DNA of 64,000 bases from an uncultured bacterium (GCA_905215555.1 CAJMQU010000002.1:186001-250000), one strand, 5' to 3'; counted from the first letter of the stretch, positions 26,218 through 35,630 are shown. A program made the numbers and translations. The notes: a model not told the origin generated them from the letters alone.

Positions 26218-27285
26218 TTACTCATCCTTTACCAGCAGCATCTTCTGCAACTTTTTGATTTCTTCTTTGCTGAGTCCGATGGCCATTTGTAGATAGGTAT
26301 CTACGTCGCCGTATTTGCGTTCTATTTCCTCTTTGGCGGCGTTCAGGAAGTCTTCCCTTGCCGAGTAGATGGTGGTGATGGCCTCTTGCGAGCGTGCAGG
26401 CAGGCTGTAGGCATAGCTGGAAGCGCTGGGAATGTTGAAGTAATCATTGCTGAGGCGGTAATCTTCCATGATGATGTCGCTGTTCACACGGAGGGAGGCG
26501 AGTATCAGTGCCGCAGCAATGCCCGTGCGTCCCTTGCCGGAAGAGCAATGGATGACGATGGGGTAATTGGCGCTGTCCAGCAGGATGTCGAATATCTGGC
26601 GGTATTCCTTGTGGTAGTTCATCACTAATTCGCGGTTCATCCGCTCTACCATGCGGTAGACGGTATCGCTCTTTATCTTCTGTTCCTGAATACCTTTCAG
26701 GATATCTTCCATATCTCCTGTTTTCATGGGGATATGTACTACGTTGAATCCCGGTTGCAGTGTATTATGGCCTTTCAATTCCGATTCTGACCGGAGATCG
26801 ATGATTGTCTTTATGCCTATATTCTTCAGTTCCCTGCGCGAATAGCATTCCAGGCTGTCTATTTGTGCCGAACGGTAAAGCATGCCCCAGCGCAGCCGTT
26901 TCTTTGTGGGGTAAGACGGATAACCGCCCAGGTCGCGGAAGTTCTGTATGCCGGGGATGTTGACATTGCGGGTAGCAATCTTCACGCGGTATTTATCGTT
27001 GAATACAAGCGTATAGTAATAACGCTGGGCGGGGTCTGTGGTGACAATTGTCATACGCTGGTCGGCGATGTTCGCCATAGCCACGGGTGAATCTTCGGGG
27101 ATGTTGTTCGGGTCAGTCGAAGCATATACCTTCACATTCCCCTTGATAAGGGGAGTTATCTCCCATTTTACGATACTGTTTCCGACATTATTTTCTTCGC
27201 AAACAACGGAAATGTGAGGGGCCGTGCCGCTACAAGCCGGTAGCAGCAACACACACGTTAGCAAATTCAACAGATTTCTATACAT
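26218..27285 (-). CDS. Tyrosine-specific protein phosphatase lipoprotein
   Basis: A protein of about 355 residues in the Tyr_phosphatase 3 family. The CX5R P-loop HCSSGKGRTG (about 240-249) carries the catalytic Cys and Arg, and the family signature NFRDLGGYPS lies at about 114-123. An Asp-containing loop precedes it. The N-terminus MYRNLLNLLTCVLLLPACSG is an SPII signal, so the enzyme is probably anchored in the envelope. The ATG at 27285 is chosen because an upstream ATG frame start at 27312 overlaps the -7 box (CAAAGATA, 27310-27317). The N-terminal 90 residues look like a beta-sandwich. Substrate unknown; a phosphoprotein or phosphoinositide-like compound is possible. Confidence 0.85.
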   Translation of the reverse strand: MYRNLLNLLTCVLLLPACSGTAPHISVVCEENNVGNSIVKWEITPLIKGNVKVYASTDPNNIPEDSPVAMANIADQRMTIVTTDPAQRYYYTLVFNDKYRVKIATRNVNIPGIQNFRDLGGYPSYPTKKRLRWGMLYRSAQIDSLECYSRRELKNIGIKTIIDLRSESELKGHNTLQPGFNVVHIPMKTGDMEDILKGIQEQKIKSDTVYRMVERMNRELVMNYHKEYRQIFDILLDSANYPIVIHCSSGKGRTGIAAALILASLRVNSDIIMEDYRLSNDYFNIPSASSYAYSLPARSQEAITTIYSAREDFLNAAKEEIERKYGDVDTYLQMAIGLSKEEIKKLQKMLLVKDE

Positions 27286-27386
27286 AGCTTGATTGTCTGG
27301 CATATATTGCAAAGATATGTATTCTGCTGACTTTTGTTACTCTCGGGTGCAGAGTTTCACAGAGTTTTTTCTCCTTTAACGGGGAT

Positions 27387-28316
27387 TTAGTTAACGGGAG
27401 GCAATTGCCGGGCAAATTCTGTCGATATGGAGTTGTTGAAACTCCGGCATACATCTGCCGCAAACTCGGTTCCGCACCGGATGATTTTATCCCATGTGGC
27501 TTCGTTCACCCTGCCCAGGTCGCGATGCCGCACGCCGTACTTCAGCAGTCCGTAGATGATGCCGGCATTGAAGTTGTCGCCTGCACCGATGGTGCTGACC
27601 GCCTCCAACGGGGAAATCGGATAGTCCTTGACGATGTTGTCCGTACGCAGCGAAATCTCTTTGGCTCCGGCGGTACAAAGGAAGTTGGGGCAATAAAAGT
27701 GGATTTTATCTTTATACAGCTTGTCTACATCCCTCTGATTATACATATAGAAGAAGTCTTCGACAGACCCCCGCACGATGTCGGCATATTCCAGGTTCTC
27801 GATGATAGTCGGAGCCAGTTTCAGCGCCTCGTCTTTGTGCGAAGAGCGGAAGTTGGGGTCGTAGTAGACAATCGCTTTTCTGTCACGTGCCTGCTCCAGC
27901 AGATCCAGAACCTTGTCGCGCAACACCGGATTCAGGGCGAAGTATGAGCCGAAAACGACGATGTCGTCTTCTTCCAGTTTCGGATAAATCACATCCAAGC
28001 GTTGCTTGGGATAGTCCTTATAGAAGATATATTCCGCATCACCATGTTCGTTGAGGTATGCCAGTGATACGGGAGATTTGCCATCGGGAAACACATTGAC
28101 ATGGTCGGTAGACATTCCGCTGTCCCGCATGAATTGCAGGATGGTGTTGCCTACGCGGTCATTTCCCGTCTCGCTGATGAAACTGACGGGAACACCTGCC
28201 CGTGCCAATGACACGATGCCGTTGAATACTGAACCGCCCGGTACGGCAGCAGTCGGCTGTCCGTCGCGGAAGATGATGTCAAGGATAGTCTCTCCTATAC
28301 CGATTACTTTTCGCAT
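27387..28316 (-). CDS. PfkB-family sugar kinase
   Basis: The 309-residue protein is a ribokinase/PfkB-type carbohydrate kinase. The N-terminal signature GGSVFNGIVSLARAG (about 27-41) and the C-terminal anion-hole/catalytic motif IGAGDNFNAGIIYG (about 239-252, catalytic Asp in GAGD) are both intact. The start ATG at 28316 overlaps the end of the upstream SIS gene by 13 nt, so translation is probably coupled. Fructokinase is a frequent annotation for this group, but a kinase acting with the neighbouring sugar-phosphate isomerase is equally possible. Confidence 0.88.
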   Translation of the reverse strand: MRKVIGIGETILDIIFRDGQPTAAVPGGSVFNGIVSLARAGVPVSFISETGNDRVGNTILQFMRDSGMSTDHVNVFPDGKSPVSLAYLNEHGDAEYIFYKDYPKQRLDVIYPKLEEDDIVVFGSYFALNPVLRDKVLDLLEQARDRKAIVYYDPNFRSSHKDEALKLAPTIIENLEYADIVRGSVEDFFYMYNQRDVDKLYKDKIHFYCPNFLCTAGAKEISLRTDNIVKDYPISPLEAVSTIGAGDNFNAGIIYGLLKYGVRHRDLGRVNEATWDKIIRCGTEFAADVCRSFNNSISTEFARQLPPVN

Positions 28317-28909
28317 AATTTTCTTGATTTTTCGCCCAGATAACCACCGTGGTGGCGTTTAGAATAATCTTCGATGGTGAATCCTGTTTGTTTCATTACT
28401 TGTACCACGAGGATGTCACCGATAACGGTCATTACAGTGGTAGAAGTGGTGGGAGTCATGCCCAAAGCACATACTTCCTTCGGCTTTCCTGTGCTGAGGC
28501 ATACATCAGACTCATGAGCCAACGGACTATCTGGGTTTCCGGTGATAACAATAAACTTGAGGTCCGGGTTCAAGTTGTGGGCCAATTGTGTGAGTTCCAC
28601 GATTTCACGTGTTTTCCCGGAGTTGGAAATCAGCAGAAGCAAGTCGTTCTCCTGCAAGATGCCCAAGTCACCGTGTTGTGCTTCGCTGGGATGCAGAAAT
28701 ACGGAAGGGATGCCCGTGGAACAGAACGTGGTGGCAATGTTCATGGCGATTTGCCCTGCTTTCCCCATGCCCGAGGTCACCAGCTTGCCTTTCCGTCGGT
28801 GAATCTGTTCTACAATAAGTTCTACCGCACGCTCGTAAGCGTCTGTCACGGGGATGTTCAGTACGGCTTGCGCCTCTTTCTGCAAAAGTTCTTGAATGGA
28901 TGCAATCAT
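28304..28909 (-). CDS. SIS-domain sugar-phosphate isomerase (KpsF/GutQ-like, no CBS)
   Basis: A 201-residue protein made of a single SIS domain, with KLVTSGMGKAGQIAMNIATT (about 40-59), STGIPSVFLHPSEAQHGDLG and LLISNSGKTREI, typical of the KpsF/GutQ arabinose-5-phosphate isomerase group. The two CBS domains found in full-length KpsF (about 325 residues) are absent. ATG at 28909 (MIASIQELLQ) is preferred over an upstream frame extension to 28957, which adds an unconserved leader. It overlaps the PfkB kinase by 13 nt, which points to a joint sugar-phosphate pathway. Confidence 0.85.
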   Translation of the reverse strand: MIASIQELLQKEAQAVLNIPVTDAYERAVELIVEQIHRRKGKLVTSGMGKAGQIAMNIATTFCSTGIPSVFLHPSEAQHGDLGILQENDLLLLISNSGKTREIVELTQLAHNLNPDLKFIVITGNPDSPLAHESDVCLSTGKPKEVCALGMTPTTSTTVMTVIGDILVVQVMKQTGFTIEDYSKRHHGGYLGEKSRKLCEK

Positions 28910-29075
28910 TATACTGTTTTTGTTAGTAGTTAGGTTATAGCCCACAAATATCTGCAATTTTCCATAAATGGCAATAAGTTTTATTGTATTTCAGCATAAC
29001 TTTTTCATGCAGGCATGAAAGTTCTGCATTCAATTTGCGCTATCTTTGTACCCTCAATCAGTTTTAAACGTCGGA

Positions 29076-30323
29076 ATGAAGAAGTCAGTACCTTTCCCTT
29101 TACCGGGGCATCATCAATATACGCTTGCCAATGGTTTGCGCATTATTCACCAACCTTCCCTCTCAAATGTGGCTTATTGTGGTTTCGCAGTCGATGCAGG
29201 CACGCGCGATGAGCTGGAGGACGAGCAGGGTATGGCGCATTTTGTGGAACATCTCATCTTTAAAGGTACGCGGAAGCGGAAAGCCTGGCATATACTCAAC
29301 CGCATGGAGAATGTGGGTGGCGACCTGAATGCCTATACCAATAAGGAGGAGACTGTGATTTATTCGGCTTTCCTGACCGAACACTTCGGCAGGGCGTTCG
29401 AGTTGCTGGCAGATATTGTATTTCACTCTACTTTTCCGCAGCGCGAAATTGAAAAAGAAACCGAAGTGATTATTGATGAGATTCAGTCCTACGAAGACAC
29501 TCCTTCCGAACTTATCTTTGATGACTTTGAGGATTTGATTTTCCGCGGGCATCCGTTGGGGCGCAATATCCTGGGTAATCCTGAGTTGTTGAAAACCTTT
29601 CGTAGCGAAGATGCGGCGGCTTTTACTTCCCGTTTTTACCATCCCGGAAATATGGTTTTCTTTGTTTGGGGAAACCTGGACTTCAGGCAAATCGTCCGTT
29701 GGGCTGAGAAACTTCTTGCCGATGTGCCGGCAGTGACGGTGGATAACCGTCGCACTCCGCCTCCTCTCTATACCCCCGAACGGCTTATTATACCTAAAGA
29801 TACGCATCAGGCTCACGTCATGATAGGCAGCCGCGGTTATAATGCTTACGATGACAAGCGTACGGCTCTTTATCTGCTGAATAATATTCTTGGCGGTCCG
29901 GGCATGAACAGCCGCCTGAATGTTGCTTTGCGCGAGCGCCGTGGTCTTGTCTATAATGTAGAGTCCAATCTGACTTCTTATACGGATACCGGTGTTTTCT
30001 GCACCTATTTTGGTTGCGATCCTGAGGATGTGGATACCTGCACGCGACTGGTTATGAAAGAGTTGAGGCGGATGCGCAACGTCAAGATGACTTCCCTGCA
30101 GCTTGCTGCGGCGCAGAAGCAACTGATTGGCCAGATTGGAGTGGCTTCGGATAATAATGAGAACAATGCTCTCGGTATGGCAAAGACTTTCCTGCACTAC
30201 GATAGATACGAAAGTTCCGAAGCGGTCTATCAGCGTATTGAAAGACTCACTCCGGAGATTCTGTTGGAAGTGGCTAATGAGATGTTTGCGGAAGATTATC
30301 TGTCAACGCTGATTTACCGCTGA
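29076..30323 (+). CDS. M16-family zinc peptidase (insulinase/PqqL-like)
   Basis: The 415-residue protein has the inverted zinc motif HFVEH (His55, Glu58, His59) and the downstream Glu in ETEVIIDEI, as in single-unit M16B processing peptidases. It keeps the family segments AGTRDELEDEQGMAHFVEH, GGDLNAYTNKEET and RRGLVYNVES. ATG 29076 is chosen because the upstream TTG at 29046 lies inside the -7 box TATCTTTG (29041-29048). No signal peptide is present, so a cytoplasmic role in peptide turnover is likely. It is divergent from the SIS-PfkB pair. Confidence 0.92.
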   Translation: MKKSVPFPLPGHHQYTLANGLRIIHQPSLSNVAYCGFAVDAGTRDELEDEQGMAHFVEHLIFKGTRKRKAWHILNRMENVGGDLNAYTNKEETVIYSAFLTEHFGRAFELLADIVFHSTFPQREIEKETEVIIDEIQSYEDTPSELIFDDFEDLIFRGHPLGRNILGNPELLKTFRSEDAAAFTSRFYHPGNMVFFVWGNLDFRQIVRWAEKLLADVPAVTVDNRRTPPPLYTPERLIIPKDTHQAHVMIGSRGYNAYDDKRTALYLLNNILGGPGMNSRLNVALRERRGLVYNVESNLTSYTDTGVFCTYFGCDPEDVDTCTRLVMKELRRMRNVKMTSLQLAAAQKQLIGQIGVASDNNENNALGMAKTFLHYDRYESSEAVYQRIERLTPEILLEVANEMFAEDYLSTLIYR

Positions 30324-30329
30324 TACAGG

Positions 30330-30659
30330 TCATTGGGCATAAGGCAGCGTTTGCAGCCGGAGTTCCATGAATCGATCGTAAACGCAATAGTCCTTGCCGG
30401 ACTGAAAGACATACTCCTTATTCATCAAAGTTTTGAGGGCTGTATTGATGTTGCTGCTACCCTTTAAGGCGTATTTCTTGATGAAAGCTGCACTTTTCTG
30501 TGCTCCGGTAGAAAGGGCGTTTGTTGGAAGTGAATATAAGAACGCAGCAATCCCTTCACAAAGGCGGAAATCAATCTCTGCGTATCTTCTTTGCGGTCGC
30601 AAAAATATTCAGGTCCGGCATAGTCGTAAACCCAGAAAAGGGTCTGCTATTCTGTTCAT
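30330..30659 (-). pseudogene. Collapsed AAA ATPase (Bacteroides ATP-binding family)
   Basis: Reading from ATG 30659, MNRIADP begins a typical start; a frameshift then restores FWVYDYAGPEYFCDRKEDTQ, the conserved N-terminus of the large Bacteroidetes ATP-binding (archaeal-ATPase-like) family. After about 35 codons the frame jumps again, directly to the C-terminal winged-helix end (FIKKYALKGSSNINTALKTL, DYCVYDRFMELRL). The Walker A, Walker B and sensor regions, roughly 250 codons, are missing. So this is a deletion relic with both ends kept. Confidence 0.85.
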
Positions 30660-30682
30660 AAGCAAATGTTTATGTATAGCAT

Positions 30683-30729
30683 GAAAGTTGTTGCGTAAAA
30701 AGTGTAGCACTTTTTACGCAACGACTTTC
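30683..30729. repeat. 22-bp-arm palindrome upstream of the AAA relic
   Basis: Arms 30683-30704 and 30708-30729 contain GTTGCGTAAAAAGTG and CACTTTTTACGCAAC, with one mismatch in 22 bp and a 3-nt loop. It sits 24 nt upstream of the relic's ATG, so it may be the operator or mobile end linked to this ATPase family, or the terminator of the convergent-side gene. Confidence 0.75.
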
Positions 30730-30764
30730 GACATTTGCCAATGTTTGGATATGAATTATACTTT

Positions 30765-31670
30765 CTACTTGAACACTTGCTTCATCGGGCGTCCTATCCA
30801 GACCTGCGGTTGCTTTAATCCAAAGATATAAGCTAGGGTGGAGGCTACGTCATATTGCATCATGCTTTCGTGGAATTCACCGCTTTTCTTCACGTTTTTA
30901 CCGGAAATGATGAAAGGGGTTTGCATTTCATTCATGGTTTTGCCGCCATGACCTTTTTCGATGCCTCCATGATCGGCGGTGATGATGAAGATTGTTTCTT
31001 TCAGCATGCCGGCATCTTTCACGGCTTGGATAATGTGGGCTACATACGTATCCAGTTCTTTCAGTTTGGCATAATATTCGGGAGTATCGTGTCCGGCCTG
31101 GTGACCTACGTGGTCGGGATTATCAAAACATACGGCGAGTAAGGCGGGCCTTTTCTCTTTGATGTATGTTTCCGCCATTGTGCACAGGGCTTCTGGGTGC
31201 TTGTTGTAGTCGGGAGCTTGGGCGTAGTGGCTTAAAGCAAGGGTGTCTACAAGATATTTGATGCCGTCCCATTCGTACAGGCAACCGATTTCCGCTTCCG
31301 GCTGTGCGTCGCGCAATAGCTGGAAGATAGTAGGGAATATGCCATGCTGATTGAGCACGCGAGAGGGGAGTTCGGGAGTTTTGGATCCCCATTGCGTATA
31401 TCCATGCAACTCCGGTCCGGCACCCATGAACATGGAAGCCCAGTTGATGGCGCTGGAAGAGGGGAGCGCCGAACGCTTCTCAAGCGTATAGGCTCCGTCG
31501 GCCATGAGTTGTTTGACGCTGGGCATGTCGGCTTTAGGTACGCTGTAAGCGCCCCATCCGTCCAAACCGATTAATACGACATGTTTTGCTTTTCCTTTGG
31601 CGTTGCAAGGAGCGGTAATCAATAGCACTGCCAGAATGGAGAGTGCCAATGTAATAGTAAATTTCTTCAT
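30765..31670 (-). CDS. Secreted phosphodiesterase/nucleotide pyrophosphatase-type enzyme
   Basis: The 301-residue exported protein belongs to the alkaline phosphatase superfamily, type I phosphodiesterase branch. After a signal peptide (1-24) come HVVLIGLDGWGAYS (about 30-43, first metal Asp), SSAINWASMFMGAGPE (about 72-87, nucleophile Ser/Thr region), DNPDHVGHQAGHD (metal ligands Asp and His) and ITADHGGIEKGHGG (Asp-His pair). All expected metal ligands are visible. -7 box TAACTTTG (as CAAAGTTA, 31700-31707) lies 30 nt upstream. The substrate may be a nucleotide sugar, phospholipid head group or phosphonate; it cannot be decided here. Confidence 0.88.
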   Translation of the reverse strand: MKKFTITLALSILAVLLITAPCNAKGKAKHVVLIGLDGWGAYSVPKADMPSVKQLMADGAYTLEKRSALPSSSAINWASMFMGAGPELHGYTQWGSKTPELPSRVLNQHGIFPTIFQLLRDAQPEAEIGCLYEWDGIKYLVDTLALSHYAQAPDYNKHPEALCTMAETYIKEKRPALLAVCFDNPDHVGHQAGHDTPEYYAKLKELDTYVAHIIQAVKDAGMLKETIFIITADHGGIEKGHGGKTMNEMQTPFIISGKNVKKSGEFHESMMQYDVASTLAYIFGLKQPQVWIGRPMKQVFK

Positions 31671-31969
31671 GTTTTTCCGTTTTTTACGTTAACTGGTGGC
31701 AAAGTTATGGAATTTATTACGGTATACCTGCCGGTTTTATACGGGAAAGGTGGTTCTATTGTCCATGTATGATAAAAATAGTATGCAGTTCTGCATGTCG
31801 GGCGGAACGTAGGGGCTTCCGTATCATAAACGGTTTTTTCTTTGTCTTTGTTATACCCAGGATGCACCTGTTCCGTACCCAGGCCGCACTTTCTTCGGTC
31901 GGAGGTATCTGTGAACGGAGAATGTACGGAGCAGGTGCATTCTGGATATAGTTTAGATGGGGGATGTCT
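31671..31969. other. 299-bp gap with a long wobble-paired inverted repeat
   Basis: No credible gene. Arms 31857-31878 and 31924-31945 (core ATGCACCTG / CAGGTGCAT) pair over 22 bp. Both deviations are G-U pairs if the plus strand is transcribed and would be A-C mismatches on the minus strand. The 45-nt loop includes TTCTTCGGTCGGAGG. It lies behind the queH stop codon. Confidence 0.55.
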
Positions 31970-32551
31970 TTATTCTTTTTCTTCAAGCCTCCGCATGCTG
32001 AACTCGCAACCGCAATACTGCTGATTATAGAATTCATGTTCTTTAAGAAGCTGGTTCCTCCGGTCCTGTAATCCTCCTTTTCGCCAGTTCTGTTCCCAGA
32101 AGGTGGTGCCGGGATAGAGGGAGGAGGCACGGCGTCCCGCCTCATTTATCTGGTCGAGGCTTTTCCAGCGCGAGGAGGTGAGGGTGGTGGTGAACAGGGT
32201 GAAGCCATGTTCTGAAGCATAACGGGCGGTCTCCGTCAGTCGGTGGGTGAAACATTTCAGGCAGCGGCTGCCACGTTCTGGTTCGTTTTCCATGCCTTGC
32301 ATGGACGTACGCCACAACTGGTAATCGTAGTCACCATCAATGAAGTCGAGTCCAAGACCCTGGACGTAGCGGATGGCTTCGGCTTTCCGGATTTTGTACT
32401 CTTCCTGAGGGTAGATATTGGGATTATAATAGAATACGGTAGGGCGGATGTCGTTGGCAAGCAGACATTCGATAATGGCGGAAGAACAAGGTGCGCAACA
32501 GGAATGAAGCAGCACCTTGTTTTCGTTGTTGGGAGTTTGTAGCTTCAACAT
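31970..32551 (-). CDS. queH: Epoxyqueuosine reductase QueH
   Basis: The 193-residue protein is QueH (formerly DUF208), which performs the last step of queuosine synthesis, reducing epoxyqueuosine in tRNA. It carries the vicinal cysteines LHSCCAPCSS (Cys18-Cys19), the CLKCF pair (about 98-102) and the terminal QYCGCEFS, the Cys set expected to bind an Fe-S cluster and an extra metal. Length agrees with the short QueH form. It follows the DUF5009 gene by 15 nt on the same strand and may share its transcript, although the functions seem unrelated. Confidence 0.93.
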   Translation of the reverse strand: MLKLQTPNNENKVLLHSCCAPCSSAIIECLLANDIRPTVFYYNPNIYPQEEYKIRKAEAIRYVQGLGLDFIDGDYDYQLWRTSMQGMENEPERGSRCLKCFTHRLTETARYASEHGFTLFTTTLTSSRWKSLDQINEAGRRASSLYPGTTFWEQNWRKGGLQDRRNQLLKEHEFYNQQYCGCEFSMRRLEEKE

Positions 32552-32566
32552 GGGCTTTTTGTTTTC

Positions 32567-33763
32567 TTATACCTTCAGTTTTATTTTAGCCTTCACCAGC
32601 AGTCCGGTCAGCTGGACGATGATGAGGGAGAATATGAGCGAGCGCAGTAAACCCGGAGCACCGGCATTCAGCACTTCGGGATAATACAAGCCTAATAACT
32701 GCTGTATGGAATACCATAGATAAGGAATGATATAACATGTCAGCGTTGCAGTTCCGGCAGGTTTGATGATATCGAACCACGGCGTTTTGCCTTTCACATC
32801 CGTCAGCCAATAGAACAATCCGAACAGTGGAAAGAATGCGGCAAGGCAATAGAACAACCAGCTCGGAGTGGCCTGTATCTTCGAGATAATCCAGTAAGGA
32901 TGCGAACAAAGCGCAGCAATGAGCATCACGGCACCTAACACACAAAGCATAGTGATGAACTTGCGCGGATGTTCACGGTCGGCATATTTCTGCATCAACA
33001 GCGAAGTGAGCACGCCCGACATGCCGAATGCATGCAGTGTCCAATCGCTGGGGATGAAAGGCAGCAGGATGACACGCAATCCGTACTCCTGCGGTATCAG
33101 GCTGGAATGACTGATTACGGCAAGCAGCACGACCGCCAGCCACGCAATTGCATTCTTACGTAAACTTTCGCGGGTAAACAGGTAAATACCGGCACAAACC
33201 GCGTATGTCCAACCGATAAGTCCCAGTATACCCCACCAACCTTGATGGAAAGGCTTCCCGTTTAAATCTTTATACAGTACAAGGAACGCCAGCAGTGCGA
33301 CTCCGACAACTTTCATCGCGATGAAAAGGTACTTTCCGGAACCTTCGGCCTTCGGATAAACCGCCCAGACCAGGAAGAAGCCGATAACCATCAGTATCGT
33401 GAACCATTGATGGGAGAGACCTCCTTCGATGCCGCCCGAATTGAGCGAAAACAGTCCCATTGCAATCAGTGCCACTGTACGCCAGAAGACATGTGCAATG
33501 ACCTGCAAAGTAGTATCACCTTTCCGGTAACGGTTCTGTATGGCAAAAGAAACGGACATACCCATACAGAACAAGAATGCGGGAAAAATCGTGTCGGAGA
33601 AGCCCATCATGTCTTCGTTCATTTCAGCATGTTTGAGCCAGTGGGGGATATTTTTCAGACCGGGAATGTCGTTCACAAAGAGCATGAGGAACATGGTGAG
33701 TGCGCGGAATACGTCTACCGCTGCCACTCGTTGGGATGCTAAGTTTTTCATTATTGGATACAT
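32567..33763 (-). CDS. DUF5009/HGSNAT-like membrane acetyltransferase
   Basis: A 398-residue multi-pass membrane protein with about ten hydrophobic segments. It resembles the DUF5009 group and the human heparan-alpha-glucosaminide N-acetyltransferase family: N-terminal RVAAVDVFRALTMFLMLFVN, then DTIFPAFLFCMGMSVSFA. These proteins probably transfer acetyl groups across the membrane to sugars. ATG 33763 or 33751 could start it; the -7 box (CAAATATA, 33780-33787) lies just upstream of the first. It is divergent from the DUF6377 gene, only 51 nt away. Confidence 0.85.
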   Translation of the reverse strand: MYPIMKNLASQRVAAVDVFRALTMFLMLFVNDIPGLKNIPHWLKHAEMNEDMMGFSDTIFPAFLFCMGMSVSFAIQNRYRKGDTTLQVIAHVFWRTVALIAMGLFSLNSGGIEGGLSHQWFTILMVIGFFLVWAVYPKAEGSGKYLFIAMKVVGVALLAFLVLYKDLNGKPFHQGWWGILGLIGWTYAVCAGIYLFTRESLRKNAIAWLAVVLLAVISHSSLIPQEYGLRVILLPFIPSDWTLHAFGMSGVLTSLLMQKYADREHPRKFITMLCVLGAVMLIAALCSHPYWIISKIQATPSWLFYCLAAFFPLFGLFYWLTDVKGKTPWFDIIKPAGTATLTCYIIPYLWYSIQQLLGLYYPEVLNAGAPGLLRSLIFSLIIVQLTGLLVKAKIKLKV

Positions 33764-33814
33764 TTGGGGGTTAATGCTGCAAATATAGGAAACAAATTTT
33801 TTATATTTGTCCCC

Positions 33815-35407
33815 ATGAAGATAAAACTGCTGATATTTTTAGGGCTGGTTTGGGCGGGCATTCGTGGAATGTCAGCTTCGGCTGATATACCTCCTGCGGA
33901 CGGATGGACCGCAGCTCTTGATGAGGCTATCGGTGCCCATAAGGAATATGTGGCGGTACGGGAAGCACGCATTGAGACGTTGAGGCAGCAGTTGGCACGG
34001 ACGGATGTGGAAACAGCGGAACATTTCCGGTTGAATGCGGAAATATATCAGGAGTACAAGGCATATATATGCGATTCCGCCCTCTGTTATCTCAGCCGCA
34101 ACTTGCGTTGGGCGCAGCGGCACGAAGACCGGGAGGCCACCGATGAGACTCTCATCCGGCGGGCGCATCTGATGTCTGCGGCAGGCATGTATAAAGAGGC
34201 TTCCGAGGATTTGGAGAAAATTGTCCCTTCTGACCTCCCTGCCCGGTTGTTGCCCGATTATTATGAATGTTTCCGCCATTTGTACAACGAATTGGGAATG
34301 TATACGCAGGACACCTTCCGGCGGAGACGTTATTATGACATGTCTGCACGCTATAATGATTCGTTGATGCAGGTACTTTCTCCTGCTTCCGCCTTTTATT
34401 TGGAGCGGCAGGAGATGAAGGCCGCTGCTTCCGGACAATTGGAAGAGGCCTTGAAGATCAATGATACGCGTCTGGCAAATGTGCGTCCCGACACTCCTGA
34501 ATATGCTTTGGTGACGTATCACCGTTCCTTGCTCTACCACCTTCGGGAAGACAGGGAGCAGGAGAAATATTATCTGGCTTTGTCTGCACTGGCGGATATC
34601 CGCCTGGCCATAACCGATCATGCTTCTCTGTGGACACTGGCGCAATTGCTTTACGAAGAAGGGGATATAGAGCGGGCTTATCGGTATATCCGTTTCTCGT
34701 GGAGCGAGACCAATCATTACAATGCCCGCAGCCGCAGTTTGCAGACGGCAGGCATCCTGTCTCTGATAGACCTCACCTATCAGGCCATGCAGGAGAAACA
34801 GAATGACCGCCTCCGCTTTTATCTCTGGATGATTAGCGTCCTGTCGTTGTTGCTTGTTATGGCCGTCATCTGGATTTACCGGCAAATGAAGCATCTTTCC
34901 GTAGCACGCAGACATTTGGAACAGACTAACGAGCAACTGCAAATGTCCAATCACATCAAGGAAGAATATATCGGTCGCTTCCTGAAACTCTGTTCCGCTT
35001 ACATCGACCGCCTGGACGCTTATCGTCGTATGGTCAACAAGAAACTTTCCGGTGGACAGACGGAAGAACTCCTGAAAATGGTGCGTTCAAGAGAGGTGCT
35101 CGATACCGACCTGAAAGAACTGTATGGGAACTTCGATACGGCTTTCCTCCATCTTTTCCCCGATTTTGTAGAAAAGTTTAACGAGTTGTTGCAGCCGGAA
35201 GAGCGCATCGTTCTCCGTAAGGGCGAACTGTTGAACACGGAGTTACGTATCTTTGCCTTAATCCGTCTGGGCATCGACGATAGTTCGCAGATAGCTGAAT
35301 TCCTCCGGTATTCTGTCAATACCATTTATAATTACCGTGCTAAAGTGAAAAATAAGGCGTGCATTTCGCGCGGTGACTTTGAGGCATGTGTGATGAAGAT
35401 ACGTTGA
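33815..35407 (+). CDS. DUF6377 transmembrane regulator-like protein (TPR + TM + HTH)
   Basis: A 530-residue protein. After a signal peptide (MKIKLLIFLGLVWAG), residues about 30-330 form TPR-like helical repeats. A transmembrane helix follows at about 341-360 (LWMISVLSLLLVMAVIWIY), then a coiled coil (HLEQTNEQLQMSNHIKEEYI) and the DUF6377 C-terminal region, with a LuxR-like helix-turn-helix (FLRYSVNTIYNYRAKVKNKA, about 501-520). It probably senses in the periplasm and acts on DNA in the cytoplasm, though direct DNA binding is unproven. ATG 33815 is chosen; TTG 33764 would start upstream of the promoter box TATATTTG (33802-33809). GH5-GH3 genes follow, possible targets. Confidence 0.8.
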   Translation: MKIKLLIFLGLVWAGIRGMSASADIPPADGWTAALDEAIGAHKEYVAVREARIETLRQQLARTDVETAEHFRLNAEIYQEYKAYICDSALCYLSRNLRWAQRHEDREATDETLIRRAHLMSAAGMYKEASEDLEKIVPSDLPARLLPDYYECFRHLYNELGMYTQDTFRRRRYYDMSARYNDSLMQVLSPASAFYLERQEMKAAASGQLEEALKINDTRLANVRPDTPEYALVTYHRSLLYHLREDREQEKYYLALSALADIRLAITDHASLWTLAQLLYEEGDIERAYRYIRFSWSETNHYNARSRSLQTAGILSLIDLTYQAMQEKQNDRLRFYLWMISVLSLLLVMAVIWIYRQMKHLSVARRHLEQTNEQLQMSNHIKEEYIGRFLKLCSAYIDRLDAYRRMVNKKLSGGQTEELLKMVRSREVLDTDLKELYGNFDTAFLHLFPDFVEKFNELLQPEERIVLRKGELLNTELRIFALIRLGIDDSSQIAEFLRYSVNTIYNYRAKVKNKACISRGDFEACVMKIR

Positions 35408-35630
35408 CCATACGTCATATCCTTCTTGCCTATCCACTTTTTTACTTTCTCTGCTGAAATATAATGCATTGCTTTTTAGACTGTTATCCGATTTGAGAGT
35501 TTCATTCTATCCACATATTGCCAAAACGGGGGTGCGTGATGCCTTTATCTTCCTTACCTTTGGCGAAGATTAATTGACCCCTGAAAAACAAATTTATAGC
35601 CGAAAGAAACAATCTTATATTTATAATACC

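Noticed and set aside
29046..29075. Upstream TTG start for the M16 peptidase
   Set aside because: The codon lies inside the -7 promoter box TATCTTTG.
31756..32145. 129-codon minus-strand frame
   Set aside because: Overlaps queH in another frame and covers the inverted repeat.
33872..34954. 360-codon minus-strand open frame
   Set aside because: Antisense to the DUF6377 gene, which has clear domain support.
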